A DNA stretch of 64,000 nucleotides from the NCBI RefSeq assembly GCF_000189635.1, contig NW_002476149.1, positions 1-64,000 on the forward strand, given 5' to 3'. The position numbers and the translations under genes were made by a program. This document shows, piece by piece, positions 12,357 through 25,800 of this stretch; within the stretch, counting starts at the first letter, position 1; every line of letters begins with the position of its first letter. The DNA comes from Tetrahymena thermophila SB210. Taxonomy: Eukaryota > Ciliophora > Oligohymenophorea > Hymenostomatida > Tetrahymenidae. The notes under the pieces are model-generated. The model saw only the letters and a list, made by a program, of their open reading frames with translations. It had not been told where the DNA came from and did not search any database.

Positions 12357-14272
12357 TCAATAAACTTGCTTTCCATATTCTACTTTAAAATCATTTATTG
12401 GATGAGATTCCATTGTAGCTTCATCATCTTCCTTATAAACTTTTATAGTTTTATCACACTCAGCAGTGATTAGTCTATTTTAAAAATATAATTATTAGAA
12501 ATTAAAATTTTTTATGTTTGTTTAGCTTACCTCATTTATGATCTATCAAATTTCATATCAAAAATAGCATTTTCTGCAGCTATAGAACCAGGTTATGGCT
12601 TTTATTTAATTGTTTAGAAATTATATCCTGATTTCCAGTCCCAAAATTTGAGAGTACCTTTTATATTTTAATTATTTTTTAATCAATATTGATAAAATTT
12701 AATCTTAAATTACCATCATCACAACCGCTAACGAGTACATTATCCTAATTTAAAGCAATTGAATTTACTATATGATCATTTCCAGATGATATATTTCTTA
12801 AAAATTCTCCTTCGGGACACTTCCAAACCTTGATATTATCAGCTGCACCTGAAGCAAATGTGTATTCTTTATGGTGAAAAACTAAAGACTTTACAGGTTT
12901 CTTATGGTTTGTCAATGTTTTCATACATTTTCCTGCTGCAATATCCCAAGTTTTAATATAATTATCATAAGAGCCTGATACTATTTAAGGTTCAAATTCT
13001 TAACTTATAACAGTTCCTACAGCATGCTAATGTCCAGTTAAAACATGTACCTACGATCTTGCTCTATTTTAAGATAAAAAATATTATTTTATATCTAATT
13101 TAATTTTGAATATGCTACCTTATATCCCATAATCTAATTGTACAATCTCTGCCACCAGTTGCAATTAAGTTTAAAGTAGGGTGAATGCAAATAGAATGAA
13201 CACTTGATAACTAATTTAAATAAAATTCATTATAATTAATTCATTTTTTCAAATTAACAAGTAACTTTTAAAATTAATTTATAAATATTATTTAATTTAC
13301 ATGTCCGTGATAGTTTCTGATGACTTAATTCATTTCAAGATCCCAGCAACGAACAGTTTTATCTTCGGCTGCAGAGAACAAGTAAGGATGTCTGTCAGAT
13401 ACTACTAAAGCTCTAACGGGAGATGTGTGGCCAGTTAGGGTTAATTTCAATTATCCTGAGGCTAAATCCCAGAATTTAATTGTTCTATCGTTTGATCCTG
13501 TAACAAAGAATTAATTTGCAGGATCTATAGTTACGCACCTAACCCAACCTCTGTGGCCAGCAATAACTCTCATTAATTTCCAAGGTTTATGCCACTCAGG
13601 CTTAATAACCTTTGTAATATTTCTTGCGATAGCAGATCCCATTCTAACAGTATCAATAACTTCACCTCCTTTAACATAGTTATCAGTAGATAGATTAGCT
13701 ATTTGATATTTAGAAGCATCTCTCTCACTTTATGATAATAATTAATTATTAGCAGTAGATGCTGATCCTGAATAAGTAAGCATAAGTCTTTCTTCTTCCT
13801 TTTTCTTTTCTAAAGTTTGACTATCTAATCCAGCCTTTTATCCATATTTTAGGAAAGAAGCTGGGAGTTTTGATAACTTTTTATTAATTTCAATTTGCTT
13901 TTCAGGTATTTATTCAATTACTACTTCGATATTGCTTCTTTTCTAAGCATTTAATTCCTTGATTTTCTTTTCTTCTTGCATTTTTTGGACTTGCTCGTTA
14001 AGAAGGACATTACTTTCTGTTGATTAATCATAAAATTATTCTGCAAGCTTGAGGATATCTTGCTCCTCTTATTTTTAAGCCTCTTTTATCTACTTATCAT
14101 AAGCAAATTTATACTCATCATTAATCTTAACTTATAATTTTAATCTAGTACTTTCAATGAAATCAGGCACTTTCAAGCCCAAATTGCTCATAAACATTTT
14201 TTTACTATTATAAACAGAATCTAAAGTAAAGTCTGATATCTCTTAGTTGATTAATTGATCGATCCCAGCCAT
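12357..14272 (-). CDS. PLRG1: Spliceosomal WD40 protein PLRG1/Prp46
   Basis: Five exons, descending: 14272-13301, 13210-13119, 13063-12714, 12657-12531, 12474-12357; 552 aa. PLRG1 (Prp46, plant PRL1) is a core subunit of the Prp19-associated complex in activated spliceosomes. The N-terminal ~235 residues are charged and helical. The WD40 propeller starts at the family hallmark [14 protein letters not shown] and runs through [82 protein letters not shown] and a closing [18 protein letters not shown]. This order and wording match human PLRG1 repeat by repeat. Exon phases are all consistent. It is longer than yeast Prp46 and near the human length. Confidence in the family is very high; the start is the first ATG of an open frame with no upstream alternative considered. 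Confidence 0.96.
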
Positions 14273-14729
14273 TTTTGTAAATGTTCTATAAAATTTATAT
14301 TTATTTCTGAGTAACTTTTTAATATCAAATGAAAGAACAATATTGATTAAGTTATTAATTAAAAATAAAGTAATTTATAAATGAAAATAAATTGTAAGTA
14401 TCTTTTGATTATTAAATAATCAAATACAAATTTTATTGATTTTCATTCATATCAAAACATAAAATTAATATATTTTGATAGACATTATTAATTTATTCTA
14501 AATAACTAGATAAATATATAATTTATAATTTATTTTAGACAATTAATATAAATCAAAATACACTTTATATAAACTTAATCTATTATAAGGTTTTAATTAT
14601 TAAATTATTCTCAAAAAATCATTTCATTAATTTGCAATCATTTTTGATATTTTAAATTTTATTTAGATTTGCAGAGATAAACAAACAATTATAAATTAAA
14701 ATAAATTTTTAATATTGAAGAGAGTATTT
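14273..14729. other. Intergenic region
   Basis: About 460 bases between co-directional genes; A+T-rich with no feature seen. Confidence 0.55.
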
Positions 14730-15038
14730 TCAAATACAATCCTTATTTGTGCTAGACTCATCACTTTCATTTTAAATATCAGATTCTTTTAAATCAGTTT
14801 CTTTAATTTCATTATATGTTGAAGCTTTTTAGCTATCTTTAATAAATTCCTAAGATTATTCTTAGAGCTTTTTCTTTTCTAAAGCAATCTATTACTATTT
14901 TTTCATTTATTCTAACTTTTTTAAATAGTGCTCTGTAGGGATTTCTACTCCATTTTCTATCAAGGCAACTACTTTACGTATAGGAATTCCAGTTTATAAA
15001 CTTTCCTTCCAACTTTTTCCATTAGCTCTTTGGACCAT
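14730..15038 (-). CDS. Small hypothetical protein, 102 aa
   Basis: Code-6 frame of 103 codons, ATG 15036-15038, TGA 14730-14732. The N-terminal third is ordered-looking (MVQRANGKSWKESLQTGIP, then a segment ending NGVEIPTEHYLKKLEQ). The rest is Lys/Gln/Glu-rich, probably coiled coil, with an acidic Ser-rich tail ending NKDCI. There is no membrane segment or known motif. An upstream TTTTAAAATAG at about 15050-15060 could be a 3' splice site, so a short 5' exon may be missing. I do not recognise the protein. Confidence 0.55.
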
Positions 15039-15320
15039 AATATCAAAAACTATTTTAAAAATTAAATAAAATGTTTATAAATTTGATAAAAGTTATCTCA
15101 TTCTTGATAAATTACAAATAAGCAATTTAAATTTTTGATAAAATCTAATCTCATTCAATCCATAAAAATCTCAAATCAATTCGAATATGATAAATTTATT
15201 TTTATTTGATATTATTTATAGCACTTTTGTTTTTACTGTAATTAGCACGAGTTTTAAAAATTTAAAAAGTTTAAAAAAATGAACACCAAATTTTAATGAG
15301 AAATTAGATAGGCTAATTTG

Positions 15321-16466
15321 TCAGGAAACAAAAAGTATTTTGCAAGTTGCTACAAAACATTATTTTTAAACTAAATAATTTTATTACCGTGGTTGCATGC
15401 AAGTATACTTGAGGCTTCTAGTTTTAAATGATTTTAAATTGGGAATCTCTTTACTTGAATTCCTAATATTTGTATTTTTTTTAGTGAAAATGTTTTACAA
15501 ATAAATTTCAATTAAACCTTATTCCGTGGCAGCATTCAAAGTTACATTTTTTAATCTATTATGATCTACAAGTCCACCAATTATATAAGCACATCTTTTT
15601 TTAAAAAAATTTAAAGATACATTTTTTTAAAATGTACTTACTATTAGTCTAACTCATCTAAATCTTGGTCTGTATCACCAGTCAAATAGACTAAATTATC
15701 CTTTGGAAATAAATCTAAATAGTGCTGATCTAGTATTTCAATACCCCACTTATCTGCATTATTTGCATTGAGGGCTTATCTAAGTTTAGGGCTTACAGAT
15801 GATATTATAAATCTACAAGGTTTTTCAGCCTTTTTGTTAGATGATTACATGTAACATAATTATTTCACTAAACTTTTAAATTCTTTATCTTCTAACATAT
15901 CTAAAAATTACATATCCAAAATAATAGGCTAACCATTCTTTGCTCTATTAGAGTACTCATCCCTTAGTTATTAATTAGATTTATAAGGTTCTTTATGCTG
16001 CTATTTCTACTAAATTACTTCTTCTTAATTTTTTGAGTTTTCAATATGTTATTGCTATCTTTCTAATTTCTTCTTTTCTTTTTCTTACTTTTTTAGCTCT
16101 TTCTTCTTCTTCTTTATTGATTCCCACATCTCTGCACGCTTTTATCTTTTCATTTCATTTTTTGATAACTTTTAATTGTTGTCTTCTACTTAGTTTTCTG
16201 ATTTTTACTCTTCTTATAAATTGTTTTAACTATTATTTTCATTACTGTCACTTTCATTTATATCATTTTCATCTTCTATAGGATCGAAATCATTTTAATT
16301 CTATAAATCGGCATTGTTTTAATCTATCTTTGAATCAATTAAATCATCATTCTTTTAAAATATTTAATACAATCAAAAGGTGACTAAAAGAAATTAATTT
16401 ATAAACAAATACATTTTAGTCTAAATTTTATTATGGCTAAACTTGCTACAGAGGTTACTCGCTCAT
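15321..16466 (-). CDS. TRM10: tRNA (guanine-9-N1)-methyltransferase, Trm10 family
   Basis: Exons, descending: 16466-16413, 16351-15642, 15594-15518, 15462-15388, and tentatively 15349-15321; about 314 aa. Trm10 uses S-adenosylmethionine to methylate N1 of purine 9 in tRNA, with a SPOUT fold. The first ~140 residues are acidic then strongly basic, with the family-type LSKNEMKRQKRAEMWESIKK segment. The catalytic core contains PIILDMQFLDMLEDKE, a Cys-ending core strand, WGIEILDQHYLDLF, DNLVYLTGDTDQDLDELD, then CAYIIGGLVDHNRLKN and EQGIQVKRFPI, all aligned with TRMT10A. The C-terminal end is uncertain: after LACNH the family expects a VFEIL helix. A 38-nt intron gives a short end at 15321; without splicing the frame runs to 15176. 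The gene diverges from the neighbour at 16905. Confidence 0.88.
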
Positions 16467-16904
16467 TAAATTGATTAAGCTTTTCAATTAAAATTATGTT
16501 TATTGAGTAAAAAGGATAAAAATATGTAAAAATTAATATATAGTTGTTTCAATTTAATTAAAATTTTATAAATTGATGTATGGATTTAGAATACAAAAAA
16601 TATTATATTGATTTTAGTAGATCCTTTACAAATTATTTTTGACATAAATAAGCTTATATATATTTATATTTTGCAATACAATACAATTATTGATAGTAAT
16701 CTTAGTCGCCTTAACACAAAATTTATTATTTTAACTTTATTTATAGACCAAGCAACATTTTATTCAATAAGCATCAATAAAATTAAATTTGTAAACAATA
16801 TCAAAAAATTATTAATAATTCTGCCAAATTCTCAATTTAATATTATTTGATCAAAATATCATACAAGCTTTAAAAATAATAAGGATAATTAAGTGAATAA
16901 AAGT
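16467..16904. other. Divergent promoter region
   Basis: 438 bases shared upstream of the Trm10 gene (minus) and the coiled-coil gene (plus). A+T-rich. The plus ORF at 16608-16850 has no conserved features and is likely chance. No defined promoter element recognised. Confidence 0.5.
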
Positions 16905-18842
16905 ATGAGTGTTGAAGGTGATTTGATTTAAAATGAAATAGATGAGGATTTAATTTATCTAGAGATGTATGAAGCTATCTTAGAGGAATTGCATGTAGAC
17001 GAAGATTCAGGAGAAGAAACACCTGAATTAGATTCATTAGGGTTTACAAAAGAGCAAATTTCTTAAATTAGGAAAGGAGGGATATAAGTATTCAAAGAAA
17101 TACTATAAAAGCGTGTTAGAGAAAGCACTGAATAAGAATAAAATGAAAACGAATATAATTAATAAATCACAAGTATTGACTAATAAGATAATCATAATTA
17201 ATAAGAAAATGGAAAAATTATAAAGCAACAAACTGAAAATAGTTTAGAATAATAAATTGAAATTCAAAAATCTCCAAATAGTTAGTTAGATGGCACTAAA
17301 ACTAATTAAATTATTGATGCTTAAGATAATGCTGAAAATCAAAAGGAAGACATCCTATAAAGAAGTAAAAATTAAAAAGAAATAGAGCTATAAAAGACAC
17401 TGGAAGAAGCTTAATAATAGCAAGAGGAAATTCTTAAACAAACATTATAAAGAGATGAATAAATAGCTTAGGAAAGTGCAGTTTAAAAAGATATAAATTT
17501 AAAAGAAGAGTTAACCAATTAAGCATAAGGCTTTATTTAGCAGTAGGATTAGAATTCTCATTATAGTGAGACTGTTGACTAAAGCCAATAAAATTAATAA
17601 GAGTAATTTTTAGATATTAAAATTAATAATGAGGATACTCAAAGGAATAATGAGAATTAAATAAATTAACCTGAAAAAAAAGTGAATAATCCTAAAGATA
17701 TTTAGAATAACTAAATAAATCATGATTAATACCAGCAAGAAGAAAATTATGATTCGTGTTAATTTTAAAATGAAAAACAAGCTTTTAACGATTAAAATTA
17801 CTAGAGTCTAAAAATTGATTATGAAACAATATCTCCTATTTGCAAAAGAGATTAATATAGAGAATAACAATTTGTTCAATCTTATAATTAACAGTCTCTT
17901 TCTGCTAAAAACTCATCAGGAGGAAATGAACAATTTTCAAATTCATCAAATAAATTCAATTCTGCTTAAAACAGTAACGAAAAAAATAAATCTAGTAAAG
18001 CTAATAAGATAATTAATGATATTTTTAGTTTGAGTGGAATTAAGGTTGGTTAATACAAAAGTATCACACCCATGGGTTACAGCTCTGTAAATTTAAGTAC
18101 TTCAAACGTGAACAATCGTAAAGATTATAACTAAAGTGCTTTAACATAATATCAATATGCTAGCACTTCTTCAACAAAAAATACTGATAAAGAAGATTAT
18201 GTTACTAGACTTTATAGAAAACAAGAAGAAATTGAAGAGAAGATAAGACAGATGTAAGAAGATAAATTAAAAAAAGAATAAGAGAAATATAAAATTGAAA
18301 TAGCTAAAGGCTCTTAAAAGATATTACAAAAGACTTTTTATAGGAAGCCATCTGATATATCAACTACTTTATACAAAGATTAAATTGAAAAGAGATAATA
18401 GCTTCTTGAAGAAAAGAAGAAAGAAAAGATAGAGTCTGAGATTAAAAACTGTACTTTCTACCCATAAACTCTATAAAAAAGTAATATAAATAAGATAGAT
18501 GGCAAATCTGTAAATTAGTTTTATGATGAATAATAAAAATGGAAACAAAATAAAACATAAACAATAGTTCAAGGTTAACTTGAATAAATAAAGAAAGAGC
18601 TTGAAGGGGCCACTTTTCATCCAAAAATTAACAAACAAAGCCAGAGCATAATCAGAGATATTAAAGTTGAAGAAAAACTTATTTAAGATAAAGAAAAGTT
18701 TTTAGAAAAACAAAAAAAGTTATCAGAATCTAGCTAGCCATTGTTTAAGCCAGTAATATTGCCAAAATCTCAAGAATTAGCTAAAAAAAGAAAAGAAAAA
18801 GAATTTGTTCCTACTTTTGAAGTTTCATCCAAATATAATTGA
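16905..18842 (+). CDS. Gln-rich coiled-coil protein, 645 aa, single exon
   Basis: 646 codons from ATG 16905 to TGA 18840-18842 with no intron. The N-terminus is acidic (MSVEGDLIQNEIDEDLIYLE, then DEDSGEETPELDSLGF). The middle ~300 residues are Gln/Asn/Glu-rich and probably disordered. The last third is Lys/Glu-rich with long helices, each followed by short ordered strings: NCTFYPQTLQK and GATFHPKINKQSQ. The [FY]xPxI-type string followed by basic residues recurs in ciliary and flagellar coiled-coil proteins; that is a resemblance, not an identification. The protein ends PTFEVSSKYN. No signal peptide or catalytic site was seen. It is transcribed away from Trm10 and converges on the apyrase gene. 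Confidence 0.8.
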
Positions 18843-19436
18843 AAATAGTTAATTATCTATCATAAAATATTTATTTTTTGTTTTATTTTTGTGTTTAATT
18901 TGTGAAAAATAAATTGCATTTTTACTAATTATTTTTTTATTTTTACTGAAAAAAAATATAAAATAAAATAAGAATAAGTCAACAAGTTTTTTTATCTTTA
19001 ATTCACAAAAGTCTTAAACACATAAGCTAAATGTAAGGTTTTAAATAACTTTATGTTTTTAATTGTCAATTTAGAGTGCCTTTTAAATAAGTTTAAAATT
19101 TCAACAATAATTATAAACTTTTTTAATTTTCTAATCAGGAATAGCAAAATAAAAACTAAATTTTAAAGTTTTATTTTTCATTCTATTAATAAAATATTAT
19201 CTTTTAAATTTTATTTGAACATTTAAAACAAATTTATCTTGAATATAATTTTCTCGAAACACCTAAAGTTACTTTTAAAAAGCTTAAGTGTATAAATAGG
19301 TATAAAAGCAACTATGAGCTAAATTTATATATTTTAATTTTATATGTTGTAATTTAAATGATTACTAAACTAAAATAAAAAAAATATAATTTTATCAATT
19401 TCATATTTTATTCAAATATATTCTATTTATGATTTT
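18843..19436. other. Convergent intergenic region
   Basis: About 590 bases between two 3' ends; A+T-rich, nothing coding seen. Confidence 0.6.
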
Positions 19437-21035
19437 TCATAACTTAAAAGCTTTGAAAATACTTTGTAAACCTTTACAAGCTTCATCAGAGAGATCACAA
19501 TTCATATTAGAGACTTCATTAAACAAAAATCCTAATGACCAAGTAGGTTCAGCACCTTTAATTTTGCTAGGTGATTCAATAAATCTATTGCCTACTTTAT
19601 ATCCATCAATTAAAAGGGTAGAAGCGTACAAACCTAAGAAGCATTTTGTAGAAATATAAGGATTGGTAGGTTCTAACTCGGAAACTGTCTAGAAGTCGAG
19701 GCTGCAGAAATTTTAGGCTTTTTCAAGTAATTAGTAAGGGCTAAAAGGAGAAGACATGTTAAAAGATGTCATGGCTGCATTAACACCACTGACAGCAATG
19801 ATTTAAGTGCTTTCAGGAATCTATAAAAAATTATAAATAATACTTAATTAAATAAATATTAATAATTATTTTTAGTTTACAATTGCTTGGTAAGTACTGT
19901 TTATTGAACATGATTAATATGAATAATTGCAGTTTGTAGAATTTAAAAACTCTTGAATATTTCTCACACATTCTTCTGCATTTGAGTTACCTTCATATTA
20001 TTAAAAAATATTAAAATATTTTATAGAAAAATTAATGTAGCTACCTTAAATGGTAGTGCCATTTAACTATGTTTCGTATCCGTTGTTGTAGCAGCCTGTA
20101 AAAGTGATGTTACTAGTTTTGTTTGTGGAGAGTTAAACAACCTTTTAGTTAATTGTAAGTTTTTGAATATAATGTATTTAATAAGTAAAATAAATTGTAA
20201 GTTTTTATGATAAAATTAGTATTTTTTTTTCAATCAAAGTAATGATAAGTGTATTTATTACATTGTTTCTTGCTTGGTCATTACCATATCCTAAATAAGA
20301 AATAGAATATAGAGTGTAGTCATTATTTTCAGGAAGAGTGACATTGAAGTCGTATTCGTCAGTTTGCTCAGGAGGAGCAGGTTTGAAGGAAATTTGAGTT
20401 GAAGCTCCACCAAGATCGATAGTTGCAAATGTTTGATTGTTGGTGCCATATAAATCGGTGTTGTTCTTTATAGTTCCTTTTAAATAATTAGTTGCAATCC
20501 ACAAGAATGTTCCTTCTTCTTAGCCTGTAATTACTCTGTTCCATTTATCGCCTTAGAAATAAAATCCACTGTTATTGAAGAATTAGTAGGTTTATGCAAG
20601 GATAGCTGTTTATTGCTCAATAGGAATAAGTCTCATACCAGCAGTTGCTCCTAACATGATAGGAGTAGTAGATTATAATTCAGTTGGTACAACAGACTTT
20701 ACTTTAAGTAAAAGTCCGCTCAAATAACCTTCAATTGCTGTCAAATTATTAGCAAAGGTAGATAAACCTGGTGATATTTTATCACTAAGAATTGTAACAG
20801 GATTAATCTAAGGAATTGAGACATCATTTCTGCAAGGCCATGAGTAGACACCAAGTTTAGTTGAAGATGAACCTGCATCAAAAATGACACCATAGCAAGT
20901 TTAGTTAGTTTATAAAGCATCAGAAGTTAATCTTAAGCTTTATGAACTCTAACTGCTTAAGGAGTTCATGACAACAACCATAACAGTGAATAATAAAATA
21001 GCGACTGTTATGCTTTTAGCTTTTTGAGATATCAT
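19437..21035 (-). CDS. Apyrase / NTPDase (GDA1-CD39 family)
   Basis: Four exons, descending: 21035-20262, 20141-20045, 19990-19881, 19820-19437; 454 aa. The family hydrolyses nucleoside tri- and diphosphates on the lumenal or extracellular side of membranes. Residues about 8-25 form one hydrophobic segment (ITVAILLFTVMVVVM), a signal or signal anchor. Apyrase conserved regions are visible in order: ACR1 FDAGSSSTK (about 52-60), ACR2 LGATAGMR, ACR3 GQEEGTFLWIATNYL and ACR4 IDLGGASTQISF. The stretch YLGYGNDQARNN leads into ACR5-type sequence. Cysteines in the second half (FTGCYNNGY, AEECVRN, NCNYSYQSC, NMNCDLSDEAC) fit disulfides of a secreted domain. No second membrane helix is present at the C-terminus, so the enzyme is either secreted or singly anchored. 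The 120-nt first intron is in frame and TGA-free, so a longer isoform cannot be excluded by sequence. Confidence 0.93.
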
Positions 21036-22899
21036 TTATCAATCTTTTAATCAATTTAAATACTCTGAAAAAGGACTTAATTTATTTATTAATGGATATA
21101 AAAAATAATTAATTTTTGTTTGAATTAAAGAGTTGAATTAAATTTTCTTATCAGGTATTCTAAATTTATGAATAATTATTAGTGTTTTATCAATCTAATA
21201 ATATTGTAAATTGTATGGATTTAATTTTATCTTCTAAGTAATTGTTTAGATTACATTAATCATCTTGCGATGAGGGTCTTACAATATTTTTAAACCTTAA
21301 ATCAAATTACAATGATTAAATTACCATTAAAGTTTGTCATAGAATAATAAATTTTAAAATTTCTATAAAAATATTTTACTCTTAAGTTTTTTTCATTAAA
21401 ATAAAATTAGAGAATAACAATATTTTAAGCACTAAATTTAACTTTTTGATTCACTTGATTATTAAGAAATTTATTAAAATGCAAATAAATTGCTGATTTT
21501 AAAATAATATCTGGCAAAATTTTATTACTAAAAAATCAAAACTAATTGTATAATTGTTAATATAAAATCCATAATTTGGAAATTTAGTGTAACTTTAATG
21601 AAATAAAGCAAATTATCAATTGAGAAATAATCATGTTTGTAAAAAAAATGTCTAATTAGTTTATTAAATATCTAATTTAGTAAATAAATAATATCCCATT
21701 AAAACCAACACTCATTTAAAAACTAGATTGATATTTAAATTTATACGATCAAATAAGGTTTGATAGTTTTTTTAATTTTTATTTTGCTTATTTAAAGGAA
21801 ATGAACAAGTTAAATAAAATATCTTATTTCTTAATAAATCTGGAATTATCATTTTTTATTTAGATTAGTTAAAATATATTTTTTTATAATTTAGATTCAA
21901 TCACTTAAACTTTTAAAATATACATACAAAATCCTATTTTTCTACTTTTAACTATTATTAATGTAAGAGACAAAAATTCAAATCATAAAATTTTCCATTT
22001 CAATTAAAAACACTAAATAATTTATTCTTTTGAAAAAAAAGATATAAAATATTAATAAAAAAATGAGAATAAATTAAAGGAATTATTTTAATAAGTAAAA
22101 AAAAAAAAAATAGTTCTAACTAATAGAACTAAATTCTTAATATTTTTATGTGATTATTTTATTTTAAAAAAATAAACTATAAATTCATAAATTTAAATTT
22201 TATTAAATATTTTGATTTACTTTCACGATTTAATTAGTAGAATAAATTTAAAAAAGATTTGGCTTATATTTAACAATAGATGATACTCTATTTTAATTGA
22301 TAGACAAACATTAAAAAATCAAATAATTATCAATTTAGAGATTTGACAATGAATTTAAAAGTATTATGCTTTAATTATCTAAAATGTCAATCAATTTTAT
22401 TATAAAATTGTTAGTTATCATCAGATAATCCCATCTCTACTTTTAAAGAAGTTATTATTAATAAAATTTTTTCCCAAAAATGGTTTTTACGTGAACACTA
22501 ATTTAGGTAAGATGTAATGAGGATTTACAGTAAATTATAAAATTAATGAGAAGTAATTAATATTGCCTATATGTTATAAACTCTTAATAAATAATTATTT
22601 ACTTTAAAATGATTAAATAAAAAAAATATTTTTTCTATAAAAAATAAAATTTAAAAAATTCATATTTTTTTTTTGACATAATTAATCATTTTACTTACCA
22701 AAGATGAAAGCTAATATTAACTTGATAAATTAAAGGAGATATTTGGAGTTAATTGTATAAATTCTTCATACTATGAAATACTTCTATTAGTATGCTTTAG
22801 AGAATTGGCGCTAATTAATTTGTATTTTAATTAATCAAGCTTCAAAATTCTATTAAATTTTAAGTAGAGAAAATTTTCAAACTAAATTTTTTAAGATTA
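21036..22899. other. Long divergent intergenic region
   Basis: About 1.86 kb upstream of both the apyrase (minus) and RTEL1 (plus). Extremely A+T-rich with poly-A near 22098-22111. No RNA gene or ORF is supported. The one G+C-containing motif is ttggcgc at 22805-22811, discussed as a finding. Confidence 0.55.
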
Positions 22900-25800
22900 A
22901 TGAATCCAAACTATCCTTCAATTAAAGTTAAGTAGTTAGCTTACCAAAAGAAATTTATCCAAAGATAAGATAGTTTCTCTTCCTAAACAAATGAAAACTC
23001 TCAATAAAGTAGTAAAAGTTTTAGATCCAAAGATCCTGTTTTGGAGAATACACCTATTCATCTCAACATTTTGCATAAAGATAAGCATACAAAACTAAAT
23101 ATAAACAATATTGAAGTTTATTTTCCTCATAAACCTTATGATGTTTAAGTAGTATACATGGAGAGTGTCATAAAATGTTTATAAGAAAGAACTCACGGTT
23201 TATTAGAATCTCCGACTGGTACAGGAAAAACTTTATCTATGCTTTGTGCGTGTTTAGGATGGCTATAATAAAGGAGAGAGTAATAATAAGGAATTAAAGA
23301 TATTATTCCAAATAGAATTATTTATTGCTCTAGAACTCATAGTTAAATATAGCAGGTAGTTAAAGAAATAAAAACAACAGCTTATTAGCCAAAGATAATA
23401 GTGTAAGGTTCAAGAGAGCAGTATTGCATTAAGAAAGAATTTTAATAGTTGAAAGGAGGTCTACTAAATACTTCATGCTAAAAAGCAATTAGCCAAGTAT
23501 GCTTTTATTTATTTTAAAATTGTTAATGAATCTAAGATTATTTATTGTTAGTCATAAGCAATTTTATTTCTTAATTGAATGAATTTTGAAATAATTTTAT
23601 TTAAAATTTTTTACTTTTATATTCTATAGCTTAATCCACAAACTTACTGTAGATACTTTAAGGGAACTATGGATGAAAGCAGAGATTTTTTTAAACTTAG
23701 AATGCCAGATATAGAGGACTTAAGAAGTGATGGATATAACAATAATTACTGTCCCTTTTATCATACCTAGAAAGTTAACAATGCAGTAGATGTTCTTTTT
23801 CTTCCATATAACTATTTACTTGATAGAAATGTGATGAATTAAGCTAATATAAATATAAAAAACGCTGTAATTATATTTGATGAAGCTCACAATATACACA
23901 AATCAGCAGAAGAAGGTTATTCTTTGTTTTTAAACTATTCTTCTTTGTGTGCTGCCGAAGCTGATTTGCTAAATCTTCTTAAGTATATTGAAAATGGGTA
24001 TGTAGATGACTAAAATAATTCAACTTCGCCTGCACCTTTAGGTGCTGCAAAAAGAGGAACACCTATCAAAGAGTTAAGCGAATTCGACACAAAAAATTTT
24101 ACTAGCTCCTCATTTGACTGTAAGGCAATGCTTGGGCCGATTTAGGAATTAAGAAATTATTTTAAACAAATGGCCTTAAAATAGATAAGAGAAAATTAAT
24201 AAAACTAGTATAATGAATACAACTGTGATAATATTTAGATTTAGAATGGTAAAGACATATTCGAATTGATCTAAATCCATACAAGAACATCAAAAGAATA
24301 AATTAATGAAAATTCTGTTGATAAATACATGAAGGCTCTTGATAAATAAAAAGGCACATAATTTGTTTCATTTGAAAACGGATTGAGCTAAAGTAATTTA
24401 GCATAATATATAGACAAAGCTTATAAAGCAATTAAAGACTTGAGTATAGGAGCTTCACATCATGGTCTAGAAACTTGGGTCAAATTCTTAGAAGGATTAA
24501 AAGATTTATGGACTAGTCACAATGAATTTAATTTAAAAACGAAAAAGTCAGACAATCCTTCATAGTTATGTTAAACTAATGATGTCATGCAAGACTATAA
24601 GCTTTATTTTGATTTAGAAGATCCAGAAAATCCATAATTAAATCTTACTTGCCTTAATCCCAGCTTGAATTTCAAAAAAATTCTTCAGTAAGATCCTCAT
24701 TGCTTACTTTTTACCTCAGGAACATTAAAACCATTTAATTTTTGGAAGACTGAGTTGCAAATTCCATTTAACGTAATCCTTGAAAATAAGCATGTCATAG
24801 ATTCGAAAAAGCAGCTTTTTTCTGCTGTGATAAAAGGTAGACCTTCAAAATCATCTGTTATCACAACATATAAGCAAACCTTTAACTTTAGCTATGAAAA
24901 AAGAAAGGATTAAGATATGATTTTAGATCTTGGTAATGCTCTAGCTGAACTTTTTGAAATTATTCCGAATGGTGTTTTAATCGTTTTTCCATCAAATTAA
25001 CTAATGAATTAGTGTAGATCTTAATGGTCAAATTTCTTTTCTAATCAAAATAGCAACAATTAATAATAAAAAATATACAATCGCTTATTATCAAAGAAAT
25101 TCATTTACTGGGAAGGAAAAACTAATACTGAAACAATGAGTGCTATGTAAGATTTTAGATAAAAGTCAAAAACGTAAAAAGGTTCTGCATTTTTTTGTGT
25201 AGCAAGAGGTAAAATTACAGAAGGTATTGACTTTGCTGATGAATCTGCAAGAGCAGTTATTTTAATAGGTAAATATTTAAAAAAATCTATTTAATTTTTA
25301 ACATATTTATTTTTTACTAGGCTTACCATATCCTCCACTTAAAAATATCAATATATAAGTAAAAAAAGACTATTTAAATCAATAAAGTAAATTAAATTCT
25401 TAAAGAATAAATGGAAATGAATGGTATGTGCAAGAAGCCATCAGAGCGATGAATTAATCCATTGGAAGAGTAATTAGGCATATTAACGACTGGGGAAGTG
25501 TTATATTTTTAGATGAAAGATTTGGACAATAAGATATAATAAAACACATGCCTTCTTGGTGCTTAACACAATAAATTGATTCATTTGATTAAGCTCTTAT
25601 ATAGTTATCGCAATTTTTTAGTGAGAAAAAAATGGCCTCTAAATAAAAATAAGAGGAGCTAAGAAAATAAATTAACTTAAAGAAAAAAGATAATTTAGAA
25701 TTAGAATAAGCAGAATAATAATCATTTAGTAATACATAAAAACCATAACATGGTATTTAAGTAGTTTAAAAAAGGGCTTTTGATTTTACTTCTGTTAAAA

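Noticed and set aside
16608..16850. Plus-strand ORF of 80 residues
   Set aside because: Low-complexity, in a divergent promoter region, with no recognised feature; likely chance.
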